Assembly (NCBI RefSeq): GCF_014203705.1 | Contig: NZ_JACHJR010000001.1 | Span: 5,890,001-5,954,000 of the forward strand | Length of the DNA: 64,000 nt | Reading direction: 5' to 3' | Origin: Kitasatospora gansuensis | Lineage (GTDB): Bacteria > Actinomycetota > Actinomycetes > Streptomycetales > Streptomycetaceae | Part shown: piece after piece, positions 51,800-60,822 of the stretch | Layout: every line of letters starts with the position of its first letter | Position numbering within the stretch: position 1 is the first letter of the stretch | Made by a program: the position numbers and the translations under genes | Notes under the pieces: model-generated | Told to the model about the DNA's origin: nothing | Database searches by the model: none | What the model saw: the letters and a program-made list of their open reading frames with translations, nothing else

Positions 51800-51921
51800 G
51801 GAACAGGCTCCTGAAGGTTGTCGTCTCGTGGCGCCGTACGGCGTCCCCGGATCTGCTCCCATGCTTGCACGCCGACCCCGCTTGGCAAAGGGCGGGCGCG
51901 TCCTCGGTTCTTTGCCCAGAA

Positions 51922-51998
51922 TTTACGATACGGGCCCGTCTCGTATCGTAAAGCTCGCTACTCTGATTCCGAGACGCTTCCGACTCGTAAAGCCCGCT
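51922..51998. promoter_or_regulatory. TetR operator of the MFS/TetR efflux operon
   Basis: Perfect inverted repeat TTTACGATACG (51922-51932) and CGTATCGTAAA (51942-51952), 9-bp spacer. A third half-site lies downstream: TCGTAAAGCTCGCT (51946-51959) recurs as TCGTAAAGCCCGCT (51985-51998). Lies 66-96 bp upstream of the MFS start. Confidence 0.8.
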
Positions 51999-52017
51999 CT
52001 CTGGGGGAGACCCACTC

Positions 52018-53610
52018 ATGACCACCGCCGCACCGCCCCGGATCCCCGAGGCCGTCCACCGCCGCCGCTGGGCGATCCTGGGCACGCTGGTGCTCGCCCT
52101 GCTCGTCGTCGTCCTCGACAACTCGATCCTCAACGTCGCGATGAAGACCATCGCCTCGCCGGCGCCCACCGGCCTCGGGGCCAGCCAGAGCGATCTGGAA
52201 TGGTCCATCAACTCGTACACCCTGGTCTTCGCCGGGCTGCTGTTCACCGCGGGCCTGCTCGGTGACCGGCTCGGCCGCAAGTGGTCGCTGCTCGGCGGCA
52301 TGGTGGTCTTCGGTCTCGGCTCGCTGCTCTCCGCACTGGCGAGCTCGCCCGGCGAACTCATCGGCTACCGCGCGGTGATGGGCCTGGGCGGCGCCTTCGT
52401 GATGCCCGCCACGCTGGCCATCATCATGAACGTCTTCGAGCGGCACGAGCAGCCCAAGGCGATCGGCATCTGGGCCGGCGCGGTCGGCCTGGCCATCGCG
52501 ATCGGCCCGATCACCGGCGGTCTGCTGATCGAGCACTTCTGGTGGGGCTCGGTCTTCCTGGTGAACGTCCCGATCGTGCTGATCGCCCTGGTCGCGATGG
52601 CCCTGCTGGTGCCCAACTCCAAGGACCCGAACCCGGGCCGGCTCGACCCGGTCGGCGTGCTGCTGTCGATCGTCGGCCTGGTCGCGCTGATCTACGGCAT
52701 CATCAAGGGCGGCGAGCTGGCCGACTTCACCGCGCCGGCGGCCTGGGTGCCGACCCTCGGCGGCGTGCTGGTGCTGGCCGGCTTCGTGCTGTGGGAGAAG
52801 CACACCGACCACCCGGCGATGAACGTCGGCTGGTTCCGCAACAAGGTCTTCAGCGCCTCCGTCACGGTGATCGGCCTGGTCTTCTTCGCGCTGATGGGCG
52901 TCTCCTTCTTCGGCGTCTTCTACATCCAGAGCGTGCGCGGCTACAGCGCCCTGGAGGCCGGTGTGCTGATGCTGCCGCTGGCCGTCGCCCAGCTGGTCTT
53001 CGCCCCGCGGGCCCGGCTGGTGGTGGACCGCTTCGGCGTCCGGGCCACCTGCGCGGCCGGCATGGCCCTGATCGTGGTCGCCTTCCTCGGCTACCTGCTG
53101 CTCGGCCAGACCACCCCGATCTGGCTGCTGGTGGTGCTCGGCTTCCTGATGGGCGCCGGCATGGCGCACGTGATGCCGCCGGTCACGGTGGCCATCATGG
53201 GCTCGCTGCCGCGCGAGAAGGCCGGCGCGGGCTCCGCCCTCAACAACACCTTCCGCCAGGTCGGCGGCTCGCTCGGGGTGGCCGTGCTCGGCGCGGTGCT
53301 CTCCACCGTCTACCGGGACGGCGTCTCCGACTCGCTCGGCCAGCTGCCGCCCGCGCTGCGGGACAAGGCTGGCGAGTCACTGGAGGCCACGCTGGCGATC
53401 GCCGAGCGGACCGGCGCCACCGCGCTGGTCGGCCAGGCCGAGGAGTCCTTCATCCACGCCATGCACGTGGTCGCCGGGCTCTCCGCGGGGGTGACCGCGG
53501 TCGGCGTGCTGCTGGCCTGGTTCCTGCTGCCCGGTAAGGTCGCCGCCCCGGGCGGCCCGGGTGAGGCTCCGGTGGCGGAACCGGCCGCTTCGCAGGCCGA
53601 GCGGGTCTGA
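52018..53610 (+). CDS. MFS drug exporter, DHA2 family
   Basis: 530 residues with 14 hydrophobic segments. TM1 LVLALLVVVLDNSILNVAM and motif A GLLGDRLGRKWSLL are typical of EmrB/QacA-type proton antiporters. A cytoplasmic C-terminal tail (about 505-530) is Pro/Ala/Glu-rich. GGGGGAGA precedes the ATG. First gene of an operon with a TetR regulator 9 nt downstream, under the inverted-repeat operator at 51922-51998. Probably a substrate-inducible multidrug or antibiotic exporter. Confidence 0.9.
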   Translation: MTTAAPPRIPEAVHRRRWAILGTLVLALLVVVLDNSILNVAMKTIASPAPTGLGASQSDLEWSINSYTLVFAGLLFTAGLLGDRLGRKWSLLGGMVVFGLGSLLSALASSPGELIGYRAVMGLGGAFVMPATLAIIMNVFERHEQPKAIGIWAGAVGLAIAIGPITGGLLIEHFWWGSVFLVNVPIVLIALVAMALLVPNSKDPNPGRLDPVGVLLSIVGLVALIYGIIKGGELADFTAPAAWVPTLGGVLVLAGFVLWEKHTDHPAMNVGWFRNKVFSASVTVIGLVFFALMGVSFFGVFYIQSVRGYSALEAGVLMLPLAVAQLVFAPRARLVVDRFGVRATCAAGMALIVVAFLGYLLLGQTTPIWLLVVLGFLMGAGMAHVMPPVTVAIMGSLPREKAGAGSALNNTFRQVGGSLGVAVLGAVLSTVYRDGVSDSLGQLPPALRDKAGESLEATLAIAERTGATALVGQAEESFIHAMHVVAGLSAGVTAVGVLLAWFLLPGKVAAPGGPGEAPVAEPAASQAERV

Positions 53611-53619
53611 GCGGTCGTC

Positions 53620-54336
53620 ATGACTGATCAAGGTGGCGGCCGGGGCAGGCAGAATGGCTGCATGCAGACCGAGACCACCGTGCCCGCCCCCGACGGGGAG
53701 CTCTGCGCTCCCCGCCGGGGGCGGCCGCGCAGCGAAGCGGCCGAGCAGGCGATCGTGGCCGCCGTCGAGCGGCTGATGGAGGAGGGCGCCAGCCTGCCCG
53801 AGCTCTCCATCGAGCGGATCGCCGCCGCCGCCGGGGTCGGCAAGGCGACCATCTACCGCCGCTGGCCCAACAAGGAGGCCCTGCTGGTCGACGTGGTGGC
53901 CCGGCTGGAGGGGGAGCCGGCACCGTTCGACCTCCTGCAGGGCACCGTCCGCGAGTGCCTGATCGCGATGGTCGACGACATCCGGCGCCGGGCGCTGGCC
54001 AAGCGCTCCCGCTGGGTGCTCAAGTCCGCGATCGGCCAGCTCGAAGGCTGGCCCGAGCTGCGCGCCCTCTACAAGGAACAGATCATCAAGCCGCGCCGCG
54101 AGCTGGCCCGGCAGATCATCCGGCGCGGCGTCGAGGAGGGCGAGCTCCGTGACGACATCGAGCTGGAGCTGCTCACCGAGATGCTGATCGGCCCGATCCT
54201 GGTCCGCGCCGTGCTCTGGGACGAGTCCCCGCTGGACGACGACGGCCTGGCCGAGCAGATGGTCGACGCCGTCCTGACCGGGGCCGGCGTGCGGCCGCCC
54301 GCCGAGGTGCCGCCGTCCGGTGGCGAATCTCACTGA
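53620..54336 (+). CDS. TetR-family regulator of the adjacent exporter
   Basis: 238 residues from the ATG at 53620; an ATG at 53662 would shorten it by 14 and neither has a strong ribosome site. Helix-turn-helix ELSIERIAAAAGVGKATIYRRWPNKEALLVDVV (about 62-94) follows an N-terminal CAPRRGRPRSEAAEQAI segment. The C-terminal ligand domain is TetR_C_16-like. Co-transcribed with the exporter, so it probably represses both through the operator at 51922-51952. Confidence 0.9.
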   Translation: MTDQGGGRGRQNGCMQTETTVPAPDGELCAPRRGRPRSEAAEQAIVAAVERLMEEGASLPELSIERIAAAAGVGKATIYRRWPNKEALLVDVVARLEGEPAPFDLLQGTVRECLIAMVDDIRRRALAKRSRWVLKSAIGQLEGWPELRALYKEQIIKPRRELARQIIRRGVEEGELRDDIELELLTEMLIGPILVRAVLWDESPLDDDGLAEQMVDAVLTGAGVRPPAEVPPSGGESH

Positions 54337-54455
54337 CCGGGGCGCGCCGGAACCCGGCGCGACTCCGGTGGCGTCTGTCCCGTCATAGGCTGAGCCGAGA
54401 ATCCGACTAAATCGGACGCGGCCCGACGAAGCGGAACAGCACGGAGGATCGGTTC

Positions 54456-55463
54456 ATGGCACAGACGGACGAGGCAGCGGCACCGGCCGAAGGTGGGCAG
54501 CCCGCGGCTCGTCGGTTCTGGCGGGCCAGCTGGCGGGTCGGTACGTGGCGCCGTGGCTGGGTGCTTGCCCTCCTAGCCGTCCTGACGGCCGGTCTGCTCG
54601 CCTTCCACTCCTGGGTGCCCAACGCGATCGGCAACCTCGGCAGCCTGCTGGAGACCTTCCTGCCCTGGCTCGGCCTGGCCGTCCCGGTGCTGCTGGTGCT
54701 CGCGCTGCTGCGCCGCTCGGCGCTCGCGCTGGTCGCCGTCCTGCTGCCCGCCGTGGTCTGGCTCAACCTGTTCGGCGGTCTGCTGACCGACAAGAGCAGC
54801 GGCAAGGGCGACTTCACGGTGCTCACCCACAACGTCGCCGCGGCGAACTCCGACCCGGCCGGCACGGTGCGGATGCTGAACGGCTCCGGCGCGCAGATCA
54901 TCGCGCTGGAGGAGCTCGCCTCGAACGCCGTCACCACCTACCGCAACGGTCTGGCGGCCGGCTACCCGTACCACGTGGTGGAGGGCACCGTCGGCCTCTG
55001 GTCCAAGTACCCGATCAGCGACACCCGGGTGGTGGACATCAAGATCGGCTGGACCCGGGCGTTCCGGGCCACCGTGACGACCGGTCAGGGCCCGCTCGCG
55101 GTGTACGTCGCCCACCTGCCGTCGGTCCGGGTCAAGTTCGACGGCGGCTTCACGGCCGGGCAGCGCGACGTCAGCGCGCAGGCGCTCGGCGACGCGATCG
55201 AGGCCGAGCCGCTGAAGAAGGTGCTGCTGCTCGGCGACCTCAACGGCACCATGAACGACCGCTCGCTGGCCCCGGTCACCTCGCAGCTGCGTTCCGCCCA
55301 GGGCGCCGCCGGGGACGGCTTCGGCTTCAGCTGGCCGGCCGCCTTCCCGATGGCCCGGATCGACCAGATCCTCAGCAAGGGCGGCCTGAAGCCGACCGAC
55401 TCCCGGGTGCTGCCCGCCGACGGCAGCGACCACCTCGCGGTCGCCGCCGACTACCGGTACTGA
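54456..55463 (+). CDS. Membrane-anchored endonuclease/exonuclease/phosphatase-family protein
   Basis: 335 residues. Three N-terminal membrane segments (about 33-108: WVLALLAVLTAGLLAFH, FLPWLGLAVPVLLVLALL, LALVAVLLPAVVWLNLF) place the catalytic domain (about 118-335) outside the membrane. The domain has the EEP motifs LTHNVAAANSD (Asn), IALEELASN (Glu metal ligand), GLWSKYPI, LLLGDLNGTMNDRS (Asp-x-Asn) and GSDHLAVAADY (Asp-His). Substrate may be a nucleotide, phosphoester or lipid. Single gene, ending 7 nt from the convergent nadE stop. Confidence 0.86.
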   Translation: MAQTDEAAAPAEGGQPAARRFWRASWRVGTWRRGWVLALLAVLTAGLLAFHSWVPNAIGNLGSLLETFLPWLGLAVPVLLVLALLRRSALALVAVLLPAVVWLNLFGGLLTDKSSGKGDFTVLTHNVAAANSDPAGTVRMLNGSGAQIIALEELASNAVTTYRNGLAAGYPYHVVEGTVGLWSKYPISDTRVVDIKIGWTRAFRATVTTGQGPLAVYVAHLPSVRVKFDGGFTAGQRDVSAQALGDAIEAEPLKKVLLLGDLNGTMNDRSLAPVTSQLRSAQGAAGDGFGFSWPAAFPMARIDQILSKGGLKPTDSRVLPADGSDHLAVAADYRY

Positions 55464-55470
55464 CCGGCCG

Positions 55471-57210
55471 TCAGCCCCGGCGCCAGCGGTTGGTGACGGG
55501 GAGGCGGCGGTCCCGGCCGAAGCCCTTGCGGGAGATCTTCGGGCCCGGCGGGTACTGCCGGCGCTTGTACTCGGCGGTGTCCACCAGCCGGACGATCCGG
55601 TCCACCACGGCCGGGTCGAAGCCCTGCGCCACGATCGCGTCCCGGCCCTGGTCACCCTCGATGTAGAGGTCGAGCACGGTGTCCAGCAGGTCGTAGTCCG
55701 GCAGCGAGTCGGTGTCCACCTGATCCGGCCTCAGCTCGGCCGACGGCGGCTTGCTGATGGTGTTCGCCGGGATCGGCGGCACCTCGCCGCGCTCCTCGGC
55801 CAGCTCGTTGCGCCAGGTCGCGAGCCGGAAGATCAGCGACTTGTAGACGTCCTTGATCGGCCCGTACGCGCCCACCGAGTCGCCGTACAGGGTCGAGTAA
55901 CCCACCGCCAGCTCGCTCTTGTTGCCCGGCGCGAGCACGATGTGCCCCTCCTGGTTGGAGATCGCCATCAGCAGCGTGCCGCGCAGCCGGGACTGCAGGT
56001 TCTCCTCCGCCAGCCCGGTCAGCCCGAGCGCCTCCATGTAGGCGTCGAACATCGGGGCGATCGGCACCGTACGGAAGTTGAGGCCGGTCCGCTCGGCCAG
56101 CTCGGCCGCGTCGTCCCGGGAGTGCTGCGAGGAGTACCGGCTCGGCATCGAGACGCAGTACACGTTCGCCGCCCCGATCGCGTCCACCGCGATCGCCGCC
56201 ACCAGGGCGGAGTCGATGCCGCCGGACAGCCCGATCAGCACCGAGCGGAAGCCGTTCTTGCGGACGTACGCCCGGGTGCCCTCGACCAGCGCGCCGTAGA
56301 TCTCCGCCTCGTCGCTCAGCCGGGGCGCCGGCTCGTAAACCGGCTGCTTGCGCTCCTCGGGCTCGCCGCCCAGCTCGGTGCGGACCAGCTGGAGACCGTC
56401 CACCAGCGGCAGGTCTTTCGTTTCCCCGTCGGCGGCCGCCAGCTCCAGATCGACCAGCAGCAGAGCCTCCTCGAACTGCGGCGCCCGGGCGATCACCTCA
56501 CCCTCGGCCCCCACCACCAGCGAGTCGCCGTCGAAGACCAGCTCGTCCTGCGCGCCGACCATGTTGACGTACGCCAGCGGGCAGCCCGCCTCGGCCGCCC
56601 GCCGCCGCGCCAGTTCCAGCCGGGCGTCGTCCTTGTTCCGCTCGTACGGCGAACCGTTGATCACCAGCAGCAGCCCGGCCCCGGCCTCGCGGGCCGCGCT
56701 CACCCGGCCGCCGTCCTGCCAGATGTCCTCGCAGATGGCCAGCGCCACGTCCACACCGTGCAGCCGCAGCACCGAGAGCTGGTCACCTGGCACGAAGTAG
56801 CGGTGCTCGTCGAAGACCCCGTAGTTGGGCAGGTAGTGCTTGGCGAACCGGTTCACCACCTCGCCCCGGTGCAGCACCGCGGCACAGTTCTGCGGCGACC
56901 CGGCCGGCCGGTTCGGCACCGCCCGCTCGGACCGCCCCAGATACCCGACCAGCACCGGCAGCTCACCCAGCCCCTCGGCCGCCAGCCGCCCCGCCAACTC
57001 GACCAGCGCCTCCCGGGACGCCTCCACGAACGAACTCCGCAACGCGAGGTCCTCGACCGGATACCCGGTCAGGACCATCTCGGGGAACGCGACCAGCTGG
57101 GCGCCGGCCTCGGCGGCCTCCCTGGTCCAGCGCACCACCTCATCGCAGTTGCGCGCGATGTCACCGACCCAGGGGTCGGTCTGGCTCAGGGCGAGACGGA
57201 GATTGGGCAT
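55471..57210 (-). CDS. nadE: Glutamine-hydrolysing NAD+ synthase
   Basis: 579 residues. Last step of NAD synthesis: amidates nicotinic acid adenine dinucleotide using glutamine nitrogen. The N-terminal CN-hydrolase (about 1-270) shows Glu in LVAFPEMVLTGYP and the nucleophile Cys in VALAICEDIWQDGG. The C-terminal synthetase (about 300-579) has the P-loop LSGGIDSALVAAIAVD, then GNKSELAVGYSTLYGDSVGAY. A two-domain form that makes its own ammonia. Divergent from glnA2 with 198 nt between them. Confidence 0.95.
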   Translation of the reverse strand: MPNLRLALSQTDPWVGDIARNCDEVVRWTREAAEAGAQLVAFPEMVLTGYPVEDLALRSSFVEASREALVELAGRLAAEGLGELPVLVGYLGRSERAVPNRPAGSPQNCAAVLHRGEVVNRFAKHYLPNYGVFDEHRYFVPGDQLSVLRLHGVDVALAICEDIWQDGGRVSAAREAGAGLLLVINGSPYERNKDDARLELARRRAAEAGCPLAYVNMVGAQDELVFDGDSLVVGAEGEVIARAPQFEEALLLVDLELAAADGETKDLPLVDGLQLVRTELGGEPEERKQPVYEPAPRLSDEAEIYGALVEGTRAYVRKNGFRSVLIGLSGGIDSALVAAIAVDAIGAANVYCVSMPSRYSSQHSRDDAAELAERTGLNFRTVPIAPMFDAYMEALGLTGLAEENLQSRLRGTLLMAISNQEGHIVLAPGNKSELAVGYSTLYGDSVGAYGPIKDVYKSLIFRLATWRNELAEERGEVPPIPANTISKPPSAELRPDQVDTDSLPDYDLLDTVLDLYIEGDQGRDAIVAQGFDPAVVDRIVRLVDTAEYKRRQYPPGPKISRKGFGRDRRLPVTNRWRRG

Positions 57211-57408
57211 GGCTCCGAGTGTAATCGTCTAACTGACGCTATGTCTCCTGGATCCGTTCGACCGGGCCGTTTCGGGCTGCCCCGGCGATGTCCGGGGGTG
57301 GACTCCGGACGAAGATCCGACATGATGGGGTCAGTTGTCGCCAGGCCGCTTCCGGCGGGCCTCCCCGGGCGTAACACGAACGTAAAGAGCAGAGGTGAGA
57401 CTGTCCCC

Positions 57409-58770
57409 ATGGGCAAGCAGCAGGAGTTCGTGCTTCGTACGCTCGAAGAGCGTGACATCCGTTTCGTCCGGCTGTGGTTCACCGACGTGCTCGGGTTCCT
57501 CAAGTCGGTGGCCGTGGCACCGGCCGAGCTGGAGCAGGCGTTCGAGGAGGGCATCGGCTTCGACGGCTCCGCGATCGAGGGCTTCGCCCGGGTCTACGAG
57601 TCCGACATGATCGCCAAGCCGGACCCGACCACCTTCCAGATCCTGCCCTGGCGCTCGGAGACCCCCGGCACCGCCCGGATGTTCTGCGACATCCTGATGC
57701 CCGACGGCTCGCCCTCGTACGCCGACCCCCGGTTCGTGCTCAAGCGCACCCTGGAGAAGGCGTCCAGCCTCGGCTTCACCTTCTACACCCACCCGGAGAT
57801 CGAGTTCTTCCTGCTGAAGAACCTCCCCGGTGACGGCACCCCGCCGATCCCCGCCGACCAGTCCGGCTACTTCGACCACACCCCGCGCGGGGTCGGCCAC
57901 GACTTCCGGCGCCAGGCCATCACCATGCTCGAGTCGATGGGCATCTCGGTGGAGTTCTCCCACCACGAGGGCGCCCCCGGCCAGCAGGAGATCGACCTCC
58001 GCTACGCCGACGCACTCTCCACCGCCGACAACATCATGACGTTCCGTCTGGTCATGAAGGAGGTCGCGCTGGAGCAGGGCGTGCACGCCACCTTCATGCC
58101 CAAGCCGTTCTCCGACCACCCCGGCTCCGGCATGCACACCCACCTCTCGCTCTTCGAGGGCGACCGCAACGCCTTCCACGAGTCCGGCGCCGAGTACCAG
58201 CTCTCGAAGGTCGGCCGCTCCTTCATCGCCGGCCTGCTCCGCCACGCCGCCGAGACCGCCGCCGTCACCAACCAGTGGGTCAACTCCTACAAGCGCATCT
58301 GGGGCGGCTCCCAGCGCACGGCCGGCGCGGGCGGCGAAGCCCCCTCGTACATCTGCTGGGGTCACAACAACCGCTCCGCCCTGATCCGCGTCCCGATGTA
58401 CAAGCCCGGCAAGCAGGGCTCCACCCGCGTCGAGGTCCGCTCCCTGGACACCGGCTGCAACCCGTACCTCGCGTATGCGGTCACGCTGGCGGCGGGGTTG
58501 AAGGGCATCGAGGAGGGCTACGAGCTCCCCGCGGGCGCCGACGACGACGTCTGGGCGCTCTCCGACGCGGAGCGGCGGGCGATGGGGATCCAGCCCATGC
58601 CGCAGAACCTCGGCGAGGCCATCGACCTGATGCAGCGCAGCGAGCTCGTCGCGGAGACGCTGGGCGAGCACGTCTTCGACTTCTTCCTGCGCAACAAGCG
58701 CCAGGAGTGGGAGGAGTACCGCTCGGAGGTCACGCCGTTCGAGCTGCGGAAGAACCTGCAGGTGCTGTAA
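57409..58770 (+). CDS. glnA2: Glutamine-synthetase-family enzyme, GlnA2 type
   Basis: 453 residues from the ATG at 57409, with AGAGGTGAG upstream. Glutamine-synthetase fold: GIGFDGSAIEGFARVYESD, the ATP/metal motif MPKPFSDHPGSGMHTHLSL, and the C-terminal ARG-type loop near RVEVRS. It begins and ends as I recall for S. coelicolor SCO2241 (GlnA2), where the enzyme is a gamma-glutamylpolyamine synthetase rather than a true glutamine synthetase. Assignment to GlnA2 rests on overall similarity and length. The nearby nadE and the foreign insertion at its 3' end are described separately. Confidence 0.85.
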   Translation: MGKQQEFVLRTLEERDIRFVRLWFTDVLGFLKSVAVAPAELEQAFEEGIGFDGSAIEGFARVYESDMIAKPDPTTFQILPWRSETPGTARMFCDILMPDGSPSYADPRFVLKRTLEKASSLGFTFYTHPEIEFFLLKNLPGDGTPPIPADQSGYFDHTPRGVGHDFRRQAITMLESMGISVEFSHHEGAPGQQEIDLRYADALSTADNIMTFRLVMKEVALEQGVHATFMPKPFSDHPGSGMHTHLSLFEGDRNAFHESGAEYQLSKVGRSFIAGLLRHAAETAAVTNQWVNSYKRIWGGSQRTAGAGGEAPSYICWGHNNRSALIRVPMYKPGKQGSTRVEVRSLDTGCNPYLAYAVTLAAGLKGIEEGYELPAGADDDVWALSDAERRAMGIQPMPQNLGEAIDLMQRSELVAETLGEHVFDFFLRNKRQEWEEYRSEVTPFELRKNLQVL

Positions 58771-58838
58771 ACGCTGGTCAGCAACGGCCCGGTTCCCGAC
58801 GGCTTCCACGCCGACGAGGACCGGGCCGAGCTGTTCCC
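58684..58838 (+). repeat. glnA2 3'-end copy, left (in the intact gene)
   Basis: This 155-nt stretch, covering the last 29 codons of glnA2, its stop and the following hairpin, is repeated at 60185-60339. In the first 100 nt only two bases differ; the hairpin part has more changes and a one-base gap. The two copies are direct repeats that bound about 1.35 kb of foreign sequence. Confidence 0.9.
58785..58828 (+). terminator. glnA2 terminator hairpin
   Basis: CGGCCCGGT (58785-58793) pairs with ACCGGGCCG (58820-58828), with a 26-nt loop, 14 nt beyond the glnA2 stop. The copy at the right repeat folds the same way through GGTTCCC/GGGAACC despite base changes. Confidence 0.6.
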
Positions 58839-58885
58839 AGGACCGCCGGGCCTCCAGTCGCGCCGTGGATGCTTGCCCATATACT

Positions 58886-58903
58886 TGACTGTCTATACAG
58901 TCA
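58886..58903. promoter_or_regulatory. Operator of the toxin-antitoxin operon
   Basis: TGACTGT-CTAT-ACAGTCA: perfect 7-bp arms with a 4-bp centre, ending 5 bp before the toxin ATG. TATACT at 58880-58885 is a possible -10. No Shine-Dalgarno precedes the ATG. The antitoxin, probably with the toxin, would bind here to autoregulate. Confidence 0.65.
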
Positions 58904-58908
58904 GCTAT

Positions 58909-59295
58909 ATGGATGCTGGCTGGGAGATCGAGCTCGAGCCCGAAGTCCGGCACTGGCTGGACAACCTGTCCGACCGCGACTATCTCCAGGCGGAGCACGC
59001 CGCCGAACGCCTACTCGACGCCCCAACCACCCTCGCCGAGCCATATGCCCGGCACCTTGGTGACGGTCTGCGCGAACTTCGGTTCATGCTTGGCCACGAC
59101 AGTCAGGCCATCCGCCTGACCTACTGGCTCGCACCCGGCCGTCGAATCGTCCTCCTGACCGTCTTCCGCAAGACCAAGATGCGCGAGGATGCCGAAGTGG
59201 CTCGCGCCAAACAGGCCAGGAAGGCCTGCGAGGTCGAACGGCACACCGCACACGACGAGTTCAACCGCACAATCACGAGGGGAGAAGCCCGATGA
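58909..59295 (+). CDS. RelE/HigB-type toxin (phage-derived Gp49-like)
   Basis: 128 residues. Reads MDAGWEIELEPEVRHWLDNLSDRDYLQAEHAAERLL..., with GLRELRFMLGHDSQAIRLTYWLAPGRRIVLLTVFRKTKMREDAEVARAKQARK, the RelE-fold signature of HigB-type mRNA interferases. The basic FRKTKMR loop near 85-91 would hold the catalytic residues. Toxin is encoded first, antitoxin second with a 4-nt overlap, the usual HigBA order. Likely arrived with the foreign segment downstream of glnA2. Confidence 0.87.
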   Translation: MDAGWEIELEPEVRHWLDNLSDRDYLQAEHAAERLLDAPTTLAEPYARHLGDGLRELRFMLGHDSQAIRLTYWLAPGRRIVLLTVFRKTKMREDAEVARAKQARKACEVERHTAHDEFNRTITRGEAR

Positions 59296-59624
59296 GCCAC
59301 ACTCGCTGGAAGCTCGCCCGCGAGCGCGCGATCACCGAAGGCCAGAACGAGCTGCCTGAAGTCGAAGCCATGCGCACGGAGATCCGTATGGCCTTCGACC
59401 TCGGACAGGCGGTCTACGACCGCCGGACAGCGCTGGGCATCTCCCAGACGGAACTCGCCAAGCTGGCCAACATGACGCAGCCGCAGATCTCGAAACTCGA
59501 GCTCGGTGGAACGGTCCCCACGCTGCCTCTGCTGGCGCGCCTAGCCAAAGCACTGGACGCCTCGCTGAACATTGCCCTGGATGGCGACACCTCCACTGTC
59601 GCCTTCACTCCGCACGCCGCCTGA
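59292..59624 (+). CDS. Xre-family HTH antitoxin (HigA-type)
   Basis: 110 residues. The helix-turn-helix ALGISQTELAKLANMTQPQISKLELGGTVPTLPLLARLAKALDA (about 47-90) is typical of antitoxins that repress their own operon. Starts within the toxin stop (4-nt overlap), so the two are translated together. Should neutralise the toxin by direct binding. Its operator is probably the palindrome at 58886-58903. Confidence 0.88.
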   Translation: MSHTRWKLARERAITEGQNELPEVEAMRTEIRMAFDLGQAVYDRRTALGISQTELAKLANMTQPQISKLELGGTVPTLPLLARLAKALDASLNIALDGDTSTVAFTPHAA

Positions 59625-59689
59625 GCCCATTTCTGTCACCACGACGCCGTGCACTGGCCGGCTACGCGAAGGCGGGCTTCGTCCTGGAG

Positions 59690-60015
59690 CAGGGGCAGGC
59701 AGGCCCGGATCTGGGTGGGGAGCGACGCTGGCAAGGGGCAGCACTGGGCGGCGGCTGTGGACGAGTCGGGGTTCGAGGTCTGGTCGAAGAAGATCGACAA
59801 TGACGAGGCAGCGATTCTGGAGGCGACCGCAGGGCGCTGACGATGGCCGAGGCGGTCGACCTGCCAAGCAGGGCTTCTGCGTTGCTGCTGGCGTTGTTGG
59901 CGTCGCACGGGCAGAAGCCCGTCTACGTTCCGGGCCGCATGGTGAACCGGATGGCCGGTGCCTACCGGAGCGAAGCGAAGACTGATGCCCGCGATGCCTT
60001 CGTGATCGCGGAGGC
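59690..60015 (+). pseudogene. IS110-family transposase, N-terminal relic
   Basis: Two frames together encode the start of an IS110 transposase. The first part reads IWVGSDAGKGQHWAAAVDESGFEVWSKKIDNDEAAIL (59717-59827, catalytic Asp in VGSDAGK) and ends at a stop at about 59840. The second part, in another frame, reads AVDLPSRASALLLALLASHGQKPVYVPGRMVNRMAGAYRSEAKTDARDAFVIAEA (59852-60016). The frameshift and deletion at about 59840 remove part of the domain, and the C-terminal half is missing. Inactive. Confidence 0.78.
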
Positions 60016-60184
60016 CTGTGTCCCTACCCGCAGTTCGGCATGTGACGACGGCTACTGTCTGGGCCGTCTGTGGGCTGTGCGAGGCGAACCGAGGGCAACC
60101 GGCGACGACGGTTTCCGACGGCTCGATCCCAGATCAGGAGCGGGCGGCCAGGTAGAGCCGCAGGTGGACCGGAGGCCTCGTCAG

Positions 60185-60339
60185 TTCCTGCGCAACAAGC
60201 GCCAGGAGTGGGAGGAGTACCGCTCCGAGGTCACGCCGTTCGAGCTGCGGAAGAACCTGTAGGTGCTGTAAACGCTGGTCAGCAATGGCCGGTTCCCGAC
60301 GTCTTCGACGCCGATGGGAACCGGGCCGTTCTGCTTCCC
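60185..60339 (+). repeat. glnA2 3'-end copy, right (decayed)
   Basis: Direct repeat of 58684-58838. It encodes the same last residues of GlnA2 but with CAG changed to TAG near the end, and it is attached to no gene. Probably the old right boundary or att-like end of the inserted segment. Confidence 0.88.
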
Positions 60340-60822
60340 GGGGTGCTGCGGGGCCACTCGGCCAGATTGCGGGCAGATGAGGAGCCTGCCCGATTCGCGG
60401 GTGAGCTTACGGACCCCGATCATGCTCGGACCGAGACCGGACAGGACACCGGCCAAAAACCGGTCCACTCCCGCGCACACAAGTTAACCCCACCCTGGCC
60501 CGGCTCGAACACGGCTGGTCCCCTCCACAACGGACCGGTGCTTAGGGGTTGGGCTCCGGTCGACGCAGGGTACTGGCAGCCTAACCCGTGCCAGATCGCA
60601 CAGTAGGTGACGGTTGCTCAGGAGGTCGAAGCCCGCATCTGGCGCAAGGCGCGGAAGGCGCGGGTGCCGGAGCGCAGGGCGGATGGCGCTACGGGTTCAA
60701 TTGCCGGCAGGAAACGGGGCTGCTGGACGGGCTGGTGCGCATCCAGGATCGGCTTCATGATGCCGCGAAGGTCGGATGCCGCGCAGGGCCCCGTGCTTGG
60801 TGCGCGCCGGACCTGGATGCCG
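60340..60822. other. Region without recognisable gene
   Basis: About 480 nt between the right glnA2 repeat and the kinase gene. Short reading frames occur, but none has a ribosome site, good codon bias, or a sequence I recognise. It may be further decayed foreign DNA. Confidence 0.45.
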
